DNA of 31,765 nt from Zygnema cylindricum (GCA_037447655.1 JBBHKE010000755.1:215547-247311); one strand, 5' to 3'; positions 10,000 to 20,371 are shown, counted from the stretch's first letter. The notes: generated by a model from the letters alone, not told the origin. A program made the numbers and translations.

Positions 10000-10425
10000 A
10001 TAACGCCTTATTGGTTAAGGCTTACCTCTACAAATGGAACCACAGACTATGGTTCAAATCTGGTCTAGAGCAGCTTTTGGTTATTTGTTAGTTTGTTAGA
10101 TCTCTCTACTTCTACACTTATAAATACCTATTGTACTCCACATATGCCATGGTTTACTCTAAGCTATAGGCTAAAGCTAATGTCTATTACAAGATGTAGG
10201 TACCAGGATCAAATCCTGAAACCGTTACAACCATTTTGGTACAAACTACGAATTAGCCTATCCTCTTTAGACAACCATGGCTCTAGCTCTCTCTCTGGTC
10301 TTCAGTGACTGCAACAAGTATGGGGACCGGAGAGAGTTGAGCGAGAAGCAGGTTGCCTTTGCTGACTTACTCTATTTATTTTTCCAATACAGACCTAGAA
10401 AATACATAAATTTCAACAAACCGCA
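10000..10425 (+). mobile_element. Dimeric tRNA-derived SINE-like element
   Basis: Two tRNA-like heads stand in tandem. Head 1 has A-box-like TTATTGGTTAAGGC (10008-10021) and B-box GGTTCAAATCT (10051-10061). Head 2 has TATAGGCTAAAGC (10165-10177) and GGATCAAATCC (10206-10216, 9 of 11 matches to GGTTCGANTCC). The body CTTCAGTGACTGCAACAAGT plus CCTAGAAAATACATAAAT is shared with 6661-6936. The pol III boxes and lack of any frame fit a SINE; the dimer could also be one SINE inserted beside another. Confidence 0.6.
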
Positions 10426-10847
10426 CGATTTGAACAACAACGTTATATAGTATAAAATATACCATGACATCCATAAAAAATAGGTACAAGTGTACGGTTT
10501 GATCCGTACATTTATCGCCAATAATTATCGAGGCCTATACTTACCGTTTATAAATGGGGATTTATAGGTTTTTGATCGCTATATTTTAGTCACAGATATA
10601 TCAAATAAATATATCGATTATCGGTAGGTAAAAAACAGGTGAATATAGGTTATCGGCAAATGGCAACTGATATTAGAGGTAACAATCGGGTACCCGAATC
10701 CGTACCCCGCAGGCCGCGTCAAATCCGGAACGCATTCGGGTGCCAAATTTTGGAGGCCAACGGGATTCGGACAGGTGATTCAAAGACGAAAGAAAATAAA
10801 ATTTGGGTACGTCCAGATTCGGGTACTCGATTGTGACCTCACCACAC
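10426..10847. other. Unique intergenic sequence with GGGTACCCGAAT motif
   Basis: No gene recognised. The GC-richer part around 10690-10830 holds degenerate repeats and inverted copies of CGGGTACCCGAATCCG, a low-complexity motif also met in plant genomes. The short open frame there (10639-10836) appears to be a by-product. Confidence 0.4.
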
Positions 10848-10849
10848 TA

Positions 10850-11354
10850 CACCGCGAATCGTTATTAGTGTCAAAGTCACTAATTTGGGTTCTTAAAATT
10901 TTGATTTTTTTCCTCAAATATGATACATGATTTAAATTTTTCCTTGACGTTAATTAAGGTACCGTAAAAAATAGCGTAAAGAACGAAAGTACAATAGACC
11001 GTACAAAAATGTACCTTTTCAAGTGGAAAATTTACAAAAAATGAATTAATCAGCCGCGCACGCATATGAACGTGCGCTCAAAAAAACGGGATTAGTCTGA
11101 TATGTAAATTAGTATGGCATGTACGAGATTTTAATTCGTGACTCTGTACGATTTCTAGTATTTTGTACGGATATGTATATTAATGTATATAATCGTACGG
11201 TAAAAATTCCATTTTTGCTGTTCCCAAATTAGCACTAAGGCCGAAATTAGAATACACGTTTTTCTTGAAAATTTTCAAATTTTTAATTAGCATTAAGTAC
11301 GGTAAATTTTCTTAAACACTATTTAAACTTTGACACTAATAACAATTCGCGGTG
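10850..11354 (+). mobile_element. TA-flanked MITE, 505 bp
   Basis: It begins CACCGCGAATCGTTATTAG and ends CTAATAACAATTCGCGGTG, with TA on each side (10848-10849, 11355-11356). The terminal repeats extend at least 25 bp (through TGTCAAAG). It is the reverse-orientation sister of 7135-7673. No frame of note. Confidence 0.83.
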
Positions 11355-11989
11355 TACAGCACACTGCGAATCGTAATTAGAGTAAATTACTCTAACTCGG
11401 TCGCTCGAAATTTCGACTCTATCACATGAAATAAAGTAAATGATTCTAATTTTTTCATTATTCTATTTCAGGTCTAGTTTAATTAGCGTTTTTAATTATA
11501 ATATTCGTTTGTTTTAAATAGTGTGGAGTACGGACGACCTCCGACCGTGCAAAATTGTACTTTATTAAGTAAAAAAGTACAAATAATGATTTAATACAGA
11601 CCGTTATCATGTAACTACGTTTTAACAAACGCGTAGTGCAAATGTCATAGTGACGATAAACTGTACGTTTTGCCAAATTATGTACAAATACCTTATTTAC
11701 AGTAGAGGATATTACCGTGCTAAATTAGAGTACTTAAATGAATTCGAGGAAACTTCATAGTTGAAACAACTCTATCACATAAATTAGCGTTAATTTCTCT
11801 AATTGTTATTTTTAGTTTGGGAATTGCTAATCGCAGAGACGATTTTTGCTACGCGCAGGTAGTTGTCATAAACTGTACATTTGAAGTACAGTTTTGTACA
11901 AGCTACGTACCTTTAAGTTCAAAGTGGACGGTCAATCCGTCGAACAACTTTGACTGGCGGAATATTGTAACGGCGGTTAAAAAAGTGTC

Positions 11990-12530
11990 GCGCTTGCGAA
12001 CGTCGACCGTCATAAAAAGAAAAAAATTCATACGGCCGACGCAGGTTTACTGTAACAAAACTGCGGCAGCCGCATATAAATAAATGGAATTGATAATGAC
12101 TGTTTTGGTTGCGGACAGTCACTTACGTCATTCTGTCAAAAAACGTACGTATGAAGTACACACAGGTACAAATAAAGCACCATTGAGTACAAATTTGACG
12201 GTTAATCGGTTGAACAACTTTGACTTTGAAAATATTTTTCAACCGCTTAAAATTATGCCGCGCTTGCGAACGTCGACCGTCATAAAAAGAAAAAAATTCA
12301 TACGGCCGGCGCAGGTTTACTGTAACAAAACTGCAGCAGCCACATATAAATAAATGGAATTGATAATGAGTGTTTTGGTTGCGGACGGTCACTTACGTCA
12401 TTTTGTCAAAAAGCGTACGTATGAAGTACACACAGGTACAAATAAAGCACCATTGAGTACAAATTTGACGGTTAATCGGTTGAACAACTTTGACTTTGAA
12501 AATATTTTTCAACCGCTTAAAATTATGCCG
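11990..12530 (+). repeat. 270-bp tandem duplication across a transposon junction
   Basis: A unit of about 270 bp running from the CGCTTGCGAACGTCGACCGT block through the host arm, the TAAATAAAT junction and the first ~200 bp of the nested MULE is repeated almost exactly. The second GGAATTGATAATGA is at 12356, 270 nt after the first at 12086. Differences between copies are few (for example ATAATGACTG against ATAATGAGTG), so the event is recent and later than the insertion. Confidence 0.82.
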
Positions 12531-13590
12531 CGCTTGCGAACGTCGAGCGTCATAATAAATTTAGCAATTCACATGGCCGACGAACGTTTACGGTAACAAA
12601 ACTGCGGCAACCACATATACATAAAAAGTGTTGCAGACAGTCATTTTTTGTCGTTATGCGAGCTCCACGGTGAGAGCACTTAGCCTCAAAATTGAAATCG
12701 TGTAGGCGTTACATTGAACTTAGACGCAAAGTGAAACGAAACCTCTTGAAACTGAAGTCTCGTGTGGTAATATTGCCGGTTCGTTGTGCACATAAAATAT
12801 TTCCGCGGACGAAAAAATCGCGTCACGCTTCGCGAACCAACATTTTTTCGAAATCGACAAGTGTGCGATTCGTACAAGTGAATACCGCTCGGTGCTCGCA
12901 CCAAACCGAACCGACACAAAAGTATCGGACGAAACAAAACATAACCGATGCGAACCAAACAAAACATTCGACGGCGCGATTTCGGCCGACGCTGATTCGC
13001 CCAATATTCTAACATTTCGTTGTTGATGTCAGACTGTTGATTCGTATATTGTTTGGCTCGATTTCGTCGCGCGTGACGACGCGCATTTTTTTCATTTAAT
13101 TTCAAATGATATGGTTCGTTTTATTATAACAGTTTATTTCGTTTCGTGCGTTATAATATTTCCGTACAAAACTTATAGACCAGTTTTAAATTGTTTCGTT
13201 TCACGATGTATCTAAGTTCAATGTAGCGATTACACGATTAAATTTCAACTTTGCGGCTAAGTTCTCTCACTGTGGAGCTCACATAACGAAAAAAAGGATT
13301 GCTTGCAACACTTTTTATTTACATGTGGTTGCCGCAGTTTTATTATTGTAAACGTTCGCCGGCTGTGTGAATTGCTAAATTTATTATGACGGTCGACGTT
13401 CGCAAGCGCGACATAATTATAAGCGGTTGAAAAATATTTTCAAAGTCAAAGTTGTTCAACCGATTGACCGTCAAATTTGTACTCAACGGTGCTTTATTTG
13501 TACCTGTGTGTACTTCAAACGTACGTTTTTTGACAGAATGACGTAGGTGACTGTCCGCAACCAAAATAATCACTGTCATTATCAATTCCC
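12086..13590. mobile_element. Second MULE nested in the left arm of the first
   Basis: Ends are GGAATTGATAATGA at left and TCATTATCAATTCCC at right (13590). The flanks TAAATAAAT (12077-12085) and TAAATAAAA (13591-13599) match at 8 of 9 bases. Removing it restores the arm of the host MULE (CATATAAATAAA then ATGGTTGTGCGC). Arms of about 500-600 bp fold back (12660-12735 pairs with 13195-13285: GTGAAACGAAAC and GTTTCGTTTCAC). The ~400-bp centre holds Arg-rich open frames on both strands without recognisable domains. Confidence 0.78.
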
Positions 13591-13873
13591 TAAATAAAAT
13601 GGTTGTGCGCATGTAGTTCACACTGACATTTGACTTGGACGCTGACACAAATTAAAGGACGACGTACAACATGTATAAACTCGCACGAAACGAAATAAAC
13701 TTAATACAAAATAAAAAAAAACGTACCCACTTTTAAATATCGATGAAACTAAAATGAAGCGTCGTCACGCGCGACCAACTGAAGTCACACTATTTACGAA
13801 TCAACACCTCTACAGAACGTACTTCACGGGTTCAGCGTCTCGGTTCGCGAGTAGATTTCATTTTTGCGACTAA

Positions 13874-14620
13874 AGGTGCGTCTCCATGTGCCTAAGTAAG
13901 GGTTTTTTTCTGTCGTTTTCCTCTAAAACTTAGGGTCGTACCGCGTAAAGTTTCAACCGTACAAAAAAATAGAAAAAAGGAGAAGTACATTTTGCGTCAT
14001 CATCGAATTTAAAATGTACTACATGTTGTCGTCTTGTGCTCTTCGACCCACGACCACGCCAAAAAACGTCATCTTCAAACTTTTCTTTAAAAAACAGGGA
14101 AGATTTTATTTAAAACAAAGTATTTCCGCTAAACAAATTATAACACGTATTCACACGTGGAGTAATTTTTCAAGCGACGACGAAAAAGACACAATTCGGT
14201 ATGTTTTGTCCTTTTGCGTCCATCAAAGTACATAATTTGTTTTGTTTTGTCAATTTTCGTTCAGTACGTTTTGTCCGTTTGCGTCAATCAAAGTACATAA
14301 TTTGTTTTGTTTTGTCAGGTTCTGTTCAGTACGGATTTCTTCATTTCAGGGGATCTGAAGATTCCGATGCCATTTCACGAAAACGTGAAAAATCTCTGGG
14401 GGCGTCACATCAATTCGGACTCGCCGCCTCTCACGAACAATTTGAAGAATCACAAATTGTAGACGTTGGCAACCGTCACGGGCATGTCAGCGTATACAAT
14501 CGTCACACCCTTAAGTTTTAATTCCGTTTTTAGACATAGGGACTCTTGAAATCCGGGTCCGGCGGATCTGCGCTAAAAAACAAAGTAATTTCTCTTAGTT
14601 ACAAGTACATGGAGACGCCC
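13874..14620. mobile_element. Harbinger-like MITE with 3-bp TAA target duplication
   Basis: Inverted ends AGGTGCGTCTCCATGT and ACATGGAGACGCCC are flanked by TAA (13871-13873 and 14621-14623). The uninterrupted target GCGACTAAGTCAAAT occurs further on at 14690-14705. TAA targets and GG-starting ends suit PIF/Harbinger, though the 14-bp ends differ by one indel. It carries a spliced-looking coding fragment (separate entry). At 14202-14332 a ~65-bp unit is doubled (TTTTGTCC, TTGCGTC, ATCAAAGTACATAATTTG). Confidence 0.7.
14014..14521 (+). pseudogene. Two-exon coding-like fragment inside the MITE
   Basis: Open frame from ATG 14014 runs to a donor (TTCG|GTATGT, about 14200) and continues after an acceptor (TTCATTTCAG, 14350) in compatible phase to the TAA at 14519-14521. 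Joined, the part around the junction reads SDDEKDTIR then GSEDSDAISRK, acidic and Ser-rich, followed by a His-rich tail. It is not recognised. It could be remnant Harbinger ORF1-type protein or a captured host exon pair. The intron holds the 65-bp duplication. Expression is unknown; a chance frame remains possible. Confidence 0.35.
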
Positions 14621-14772
14621 TAAGTCAAATGTGTGCGAAGAACGTACTTCACGGGTTCTGCGTCCCGATTCGCGAGTAGATTTCATTTTGCGACTAAGTC
14701 AAATTTGTGTGAAGAACGTACTTCACGGGTTCAGCGTCCCGGTTCGCGAGTAGATTTCATTTTGCGACTAAG
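14621..14772 (+). repeat. 74-bp direct repeat, two copies plus one at 13809-13873
   Basis: The unit TAAGTCAAATGTGTG, GAAGAACGTACTTCACGGG, CGCGAGTAGATTTCATTTTG, CGAC occurs twice head to tail (14621-14694, 14695-14768). A third copy is on the other side of the Harbinger-like MITE, which therefore inserted into a tandem array of the host MULE. The repeat contains GAACGTACTTC, a short palindrome. Confidence 0.85.
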
Positions 14773-14988
14773 TCAAATGTGTGTGAACTACCTGCGCGCA
14801 GCCATTTTATTTATATGCGGCTGCCGCAGTTTTGTTACAGTAAACCTGCGCCAGCCGTGTGAATTGTTTATTTTTTATGACGGTCGACGTTCGCAAGCGT
14901 GACAGTTTTTTAACCGTCGTTACAATATTTCGCCAGTCAAAGTTGTTCGACGGATTGACAGTCTAATTTGAACTTAAAGGTACGTAGC

Positions 14989-15621
14989 ATAGTTCAAAAG
15001 TAGGCGTTTTTATGGTAGGCCTTTGGTAGGCGCACAAAACTTGGCACTAAACTCGCGTAGAGTAGGCATATTGTATGGGTGTGCGTTGCGGACACTCCTG
15101 TACAATCGTACGAATATGGCTTATGATCATAGTACAGCGCACGCCATCTGACGATTTTTTTTAGCGAACTGACGCGGCGTAGGATGACATTCCGTCGGAA
15201 AGAAAACCCGGAAAAAAAAAATGTTGACGGGCAACCTGGTTTGTCAATCTGAGGCTTTATTTAGTGTGGCCTTCAAAATTGCAGACGCTAATATGACAAA
15301 TTGTCCTATCGTAAGTTGTGTTATTGGCTTTTCATGTGATCTTCTTAAGATCGCTACTTTGATAAGCGACCGTCTGATCGTCCAAATCTGACGGTTGAAA
15401 TAAAAAACACCTCAAAATTCACAGAAAAAATATTTTTTGTCCGAATTTTTTTCAAAATTTAGACATGCCGTTTAATTCTCTATGGATCGATGTGCAACTC
15501 AACCCTCTTAACCTTTTTTTTCATTTTTCGACCAATACAATTTGGGTTTTAAGGGCATATTGTATGTTTTGCATACAGTAGGCATACTGTATGGGCCTAG
15601 TTTCACCTACTTTTGAACTAT
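14989..15621. mobile_element. 633-bp MITE with perfect 10-bp target duplication
   Basis: Ends are ATAGTTCAAAAGTAGG and its exact inverse CCTACTTTTGAACTAT. The 10-bp direct repeat GGTACGTAGC lies at 14979-14988 and 15622-15631. The empty site is visible in the opposite arm of the same MULE (near 11900-11925, reverse strand), so the insertion boundaries are certain. A 10-bp target suggests a Mutator-related class. Both subterminal parts hold GGCATA(T/C)TGTATGGG in the same orientation (about 15067 and 15582). No coding frame. Confidence 0.88.
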
Positions 15622-15768
15622 GGTACGTAGCTTGTACAAAACTGTACTTCAAATGTACAGTTTCTGACAACTATCTGCGCGCAGCAAAAATCGTCTCTGC
15701 GATTAGCAATTCCCTTTTAGTTTTTGTACTCTAATTTTTTCATTACTCTAATTACGATTCGCGGTGTA

Positions 15769-17125
<1,357 letters not shown>

Positions 17126-17308
17126 CTCACCTTTCCTCTCCCTCTCCTCCTCTTCCACCCTATTCGCCCCTCTCCCTCCCTCTGTCCTCCCTACCCCCTT
17201 CGCCCCCTCCCTCTGTTCTCCCTTCCTCTCCTCCCTCTCGCCTCTCTCTCCTCCCCACTACTCCCTCTTCCACACCCTCTCTCTCCCTCTCCCTCTCCTT
17301 CCTTTCCT

Positions 17309-17420
17309 ATGGACACCGATTCTTGGATCCCGGACAGTATTGACTCTCTAAATTTTACGGAAGAAGTTTCAGACTCAAAAAGCATTTGTGGGGAAACAGT
17401 AAATTCATGCCAATCCTCAG
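17309..17420 (+). CDS. CAMTA-like TIG protein, putative first exon
   Basis: ATG at 17309 in the context CCTATGG opens a frame reading MDTDSWIPDSIDSLNFTEEV and on for 37 residues plus one base, ending at a strong donor (CAG|GTGAGT). The peptide is acidic and Ser-rich. The ATG is taken as the start because 180 nt upstream are CT-only with no acceptor AG; if the true exon were longer it would need an acceptor before 16939. No CG-1 DNA-binding domain, the usual N-terminal domain of CAMTA proteins, is encoded here or seen upstream. Confidence 0.6.
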
Positions 17421-17693
17421 GTGAGTCTCCCTCTCTCCCTCTCCACTCGCCTCTCCTCCTTCTTCTCTCCCCAATCTCCCTCTCCCTTCTCCTCCCTCAC
17501 CCATTCTCCCACTCTCCCTCCTTCTCCGCCTCCCTCTCCCTCTTCCTTCCACCTCATCCTAACCCCGCCCTCCCCCTTTCCTTTCCGCTCCCCTTCCCCC
17601 TCCCCCTCACCCCTCCCTCCCCTTCCCTCTCTTCCTCCTCATCCTCTAAGTATAAATCCCCGTTTTTTTGTTTCTATATTTGTAACTGTGTAG

Positions 17694-17773
17694 GAACGGA
17701 TTCAAAAAAGGGGATAAAATTTAAGAAAACGAAATGTTTCGTCGTCTCTTGCCCAGAAAGTGAAAACCCTCAG
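17694..17773 (+). CDS. CAMTA-like TIG protein, putative second exon
   Basis: Bordered by acceptor CTGTGTAG and donor CAG|GTAAAG. It completes the split codon of exon 1 and reads GTDSKKGIKFKKTKCFVV then SCPESENPQ, basic then acidic. Exons 1 and 2 sum to 192 nt, so the join is in phase 0. The intron between them is a 273-nt pyrimidine tract. No domain is recognised; it would be the linker before the TIG domain. Confidence 0.6.
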
Positions 17774-17819
17774 GTAAAGTAGTAAAAAAACTATAAAAAC
17801 ATACATTCGTATCTTCAAG

Positions 17820-18068
17820 TGAAGGAAAAGGGAATAAGAAACAAAAAAAACTTGAAGAAATTGAAAAGTTTGTAAAACAAAATCTAAACAGTATGCGAAA
17901 AAACGAACGCGTGAAACGTGTGTCGGATGCCTTGAATCAGGGAAAAAAAGAAGATAGAGAATACAATTTGAAAATCAGTGAAAATAGACAACTAACATAT
18001 GAAAAACTTAAAAACACCACTGGGATCTATTGTTGTACATTATATCATTTTTTTTCCAAGATATCGCC
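17820..18068 (+). CDS. CAMTA-like TIG protein, putative third exon (borders uncertain)
   Basis: After acceptor ATCTTCAAG the frame starting at 17821 is open to 18096 and reads EGKGNKKQKKLEEIEKFVKQ, then a Lys/Glu-rich, probably helical stretch (MRKNERVKRVSDALNQ) and, near its end, FFSKISPYG. The last words recall the (I/F)SPxWG that precedes the TIG strand in CAMTA proteins, a weak match. Phase does not fit the best donor of exon 2: it needs a donor at 17779 (AAA|GTAGTA) instead, or an indel. The 3' end may be at a GT near 18068-18075; none is strong. Confidence 0.45.
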
Positions 18069-18561
18069 ATACGGTATAGTACATTTACCGTATTGAGTTT
18101 GGCTTAGAATAGAATATGATATGCACATTCGGTACACAATGCGGTGTATTCCGTACAACTATAGTGTGACGTAAGGTAGCAGTCTGATAAGAAACAGATG
18201 GACTTCAATAATGCCAAAATTAACAAAAGCCAAGTTTGCAGAAAAACAAAACGAGTTTTTTTTTGTCTTTTTTTTGTGTTTGTTTGAATTTCTTTTTGAC
18301 ATCTGTCACATGATTTCATTTTCTTTTTTTGCAATAAAATAAAGTTTTGTCTAATTTGGTTCCAATGTAAGTCTAATTCGGCTCAAATTCAAGTGTGATT
18401 CAGGTTTATTTCAACAACTGATTAGTTCCTAATCTGTTTTATGCTATGTGACTTTGTAGCGTTTGATAATGGAACAATGTTGTTGAAATATTTGGGTCTA
18501 ATTCAACAGTTAGCTGACTCATGTAATTTTTTATGTACGCTTTTGTTTCTTAAATAAGCAG

Positions 18562-18879
18562 CTCCTGATAATAGGAGAATTTATGGAGGATGGAGAACTT
18601 CAACCTATGATCGGCAATTGGGGAATATCAATTAAAGGGAAAGAAATTAAAGCCGAAATTATTCGTGATGGGGTTCTGCGATGTGATATTCCTCCGGAAG
18701 TCGACGGACAATTTGATTTTTTTGTAACTCATGAAAAGAAGAGTATAAGTATAACTTCCATACTGGAAGTCGTGAATCGAAGAGCACCCGATGCGACGAT
18801 AAGACGTCAATTTTGCTTTCAGAAGTGGTCTATCGAAGTCGCATATTTGTCGACTAACAAGAACGAGATCAAATTGGCG
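18562..18879 (+). CDS. TIG/IPT-domain exon resembling CAMTA transcription factors
   Basis: Exon of 106 codons, acceptor AAATAAGCAG, donor GCG|GTAGGT, phase 0 at both ends. It starts LLIIGEF and contains NWGISIKGKEIKAEI, DGVLRCDIPPEVDG, FFVTH and SILEVVNRR. These follow, in order and spacing, the TIG domain of plant CAMTA proteins (V-x-V-x-G-x-F, WSCMFGxxEVPAE, DGVLRCxxPPxxxG, FYVT, EVREFEYR). In that family the TIG (immunoglobulin-like) domain lies between the CG-1 domain and the ankyrin and IQ (calmodulin-binding) regions and serves dimer or DNA contacts in the nucleus. The Cys of WSC is Gly here. CAMTA kinship is inferred from motif order only. Confidence 0.72.
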
Positions 18880-18954
18880 GTAGGTGGAGGTTTCCTTCCT
18901 TTGAAAACAACAAGGCATATTTTTATTTATGGTCTTTGGATAAGAAAAATATAA

Positions 18955-19215
18955 CATTATTGATAGTAATAAGAGTAATACTAATAATAACAATAATAAC
19001 ATTAATAATCATAATCATAATAAGAATAATAACTGTAAGAAAGTGGATAAAGGTAAGAATAAGGATAAGAATGATAATAATATGAACACCAACAAGAACA
19101 CAAACTACTACTAATACCAACTAATGATAATGAAAACGTTAATAGCGATAATAATAATAATAATGAAAAAAATATATTAACAGCCATAATAATAGTAATA
19201 ATAATAACAACAAAA
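18955..19215. repeat. AAT-type trinucleotide tract in an intron
   Basis: Imperfect AAT/ATA repeats (AATAATAAC, AATAAGAATAAT and the like) fill most of the 387-nt intron between the TIG exon and the terminal exon. The Ile/Leu-rich reverse-strand open frames here are a result of this composition. Confidence 0.85.
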
Positions 19216-19266
19216 ACAAAAACAAAAAGAGTAATCAAGGTCACACTTTTTTGGGGGACTGTACAG

Positions 19267-19608
19267 GTTGTGAACGCGGAAGACCCAAGCGATAAAATCG
19301 AAGTTGACAGAAAAATAGAAGATTCCGTTTTACAAAGAAATACGGCGAGTGTCACGGAAAAACTTGTTAAAGAAGGAAAAATGTCAGACCACCGGCACAA
19401 GCGAACTTGCTCAGGAGGATTGCCAAAAGAATGTGAACGAATGCCAGGGTGTGAGATTTCCGAAGATTTTCCTAGCCGGGAACAAAATGGTCGTCCATAT
19501 CCCGATTCCAGAAGCGTAAATGTACAATTCTCAACTCAAGTTTCTAACTTTAAAAATTCTTGGTTTCATAAAAAGAAGAAGAAAATTGTAAACAAACACA
19601 AAAAATGA
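19267..19608 (+). CDS. CAMTA-like TIG protein, terminal exon with stop
   Basis: Acceptor CTGTACAG is followed in phase 0 by VVNAEDPSDKIEVDRKIED and 113 residues in all, ending at TGA 19606-19608. It is hydrophilic, with a Cys/His-containing middle (HRHKRTCSGG) and a very basic tail (KKKKKIVNKHKK) that could be a nuclear localisation signal. No ankyrin repeat or IQ motif is present, so if this is the true end the protein (roughly 360-380 residues) is far shorter than canonical CAMTA (about 900-1100). A tandem copy of this exon follows at 19969. Confidence 0.6.
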   Translation, partial: VVNAEDPSDKIEVDRKIEDSVLQRNTASVTEKLVKEGKMSDHRHKRTCSGGLPKECERMPGCEISEDFPSREQNGRPYPDSRSVNVQFSTQVSNFKNSWFHKKKKKIVNKHKK

Positions 19609-19689
19609 CGACGTGCTATGAAAGGGACAAGAGTACAGTAAAATGGTTTTGGGGTATGTGGTTTTTCACCTCTTAGAAACCACCCACAT

Positions 19690-19820
19690 GGGAGAAAAAA
19701 AGGGAGTGGAAAGGTGAGGGTGAAGGTGAGGAGAGGGAGGGGGAGGGGAAGGGGAACACTAAGGGGAAAGGGTGATGGCAAGTGGAGTGGATGCAGAGAG
19801 GTAGAGAGTGAGAAAAAGAA
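19690..19820. repeat. GA-rich element, first copy (second at 20457-20597)
   Basis: GGGGAACACTAAGGGG, AAAGGGTGATGGCAAGTGG and GCAGAGAGGTAGAGAGTGAG here match GGGGAACTTAAATGGG, AAAGGGCGACGTCAAGTGA and AGAGAGACAGAGAGTGAG at 20535-20595. The pair lies behind each copy of the terminal exon, so exon and purine-rich 3' flank were duplicated together, with an offset of roughly 700-790 bp. Confidence 0.75.
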
Positions 19821-19968
19821 TAACAGGAAGAATAGCAATAACATGAGAATAACAATAAGTAAAACTATAGCGGTGACAATAATCTCTTTTCTGTAGCTAA
19901 GCAACATAATTTGCCATATGACTAAAATCGCTTTCTTGACGGAGGCTGTTTCCTGGGAGATGGTACAG

Positions 19969-20371
19969 ATTTTGAACGAGAGAACCGCGGGAGATGGAGT
20001 GATTGATTTCGTTTCGAGCAGAGTTGCGGCGGTTATGAGTGGAAGTCAAGAAAAACCTGGAGACACAAACGAGGGAAATTATACGGAACCAATTGAAGGG
20101 CATAAAAAAATAAAACCAGGTGCTTCCGTTCTTACAAAATGGAGTCGGGCTTTCGCGCGGTTTCCTAATTTTTTCAAGGAAAGACTCTCAAAATCTGTGT
20201 GATTCCTCTCAACAAATTGGAAATTCTAACAGTTGCGAGCTTCCAAAAGTTGCTCCTTTAAGTTGCTCACAGGTACTTTCCCATTGGACCGTACAGCTCC
20301 CAGAAGATTATCAGTTTGAGAAATCTTTGGTTCAAGAAAAAGAAGAAGGAAAAATTAGTAGACAAAAATAA
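19969..20371 (+). pseudogene. Diverged tandem copy of the terminal exon, frameshifted
   Basis: It starts after GGTACAG with ATTTTGAACGAGAGA, matching GTTGTGAACGCGGAA of exon 19267. It ends in AAGAAAAAGAAGAAGG, matching the AAAAAGAAGAAG tail of that exon. The first frame stops at 20200-20202 (ERLSKSV); the tail homologous to the basic end (KEEGKISRQK, stop 20371) is in another frame, so a frameshift or an extra intron lies between. AATAAA-type words at 20366-20382 could act as a poly(A) signal. It may be an alternative last exon or a decaying duplicate. A weak resemblance of SWEMVQILNE to the CAMTA pre-ankyrin SWLLQK segment is noted, not relied on. Confidence 0.5.

Larger units (their letters stand above)
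11819..15714. mobile_element. Mutator-like foldback element with 9-bp target duplication
   Basis: Terminal inverted repeats start GGGAATTGCTAATCGCAGAG and continue for over 250 bp, with the mirror image at 15714. The 9-bp direct repeat TTTTAGTTT flanks both ends (11810-11818 and 15715-15723), the Mutator-superfamily target size. The terminal repeats carry the blocks GGTCAATCCGTCGAACAAC and GCTTGCGAACGTCGACCGTC. No MULE transposase (with its DDE or SWIM motifs) is seen, so the element is non-autonomous. Three other elements sit inside it. Confidence 0.85.
11362..15766. mobile_element. TA-type MITE split by a 3.9-kb MULE (outermost shell of a nest)
   Basis: The left end CACTGCGAATCGTAATTAGA (from 11362) and right end TCTAATTACGATTCGCGGTG (to 15766) are inverted repeats of about 25 bp. 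The right flank is TA and the left flank CA (probably a decayed TA). Without the MULE, about 500 bp remain (11362-11818 plus 15724-15766), the usual size of this family. It lies only 5 bp after the MITE ending at 11354. Confidence 0.72.

Noticed and set aside
12686-13105. 139-codon Arg-rich reverse frame and overlapping forward frames in the inner MULE
   Set aside because: Frames overlap on both strands, contain the foldback arm sequence and show no transposase motif.
18628-19400. Hydrophobic reverse-strand frames resembling membrane proteins
   Set aside because: They come from the AAT-rich intron and from the antisense of the TIG exon.
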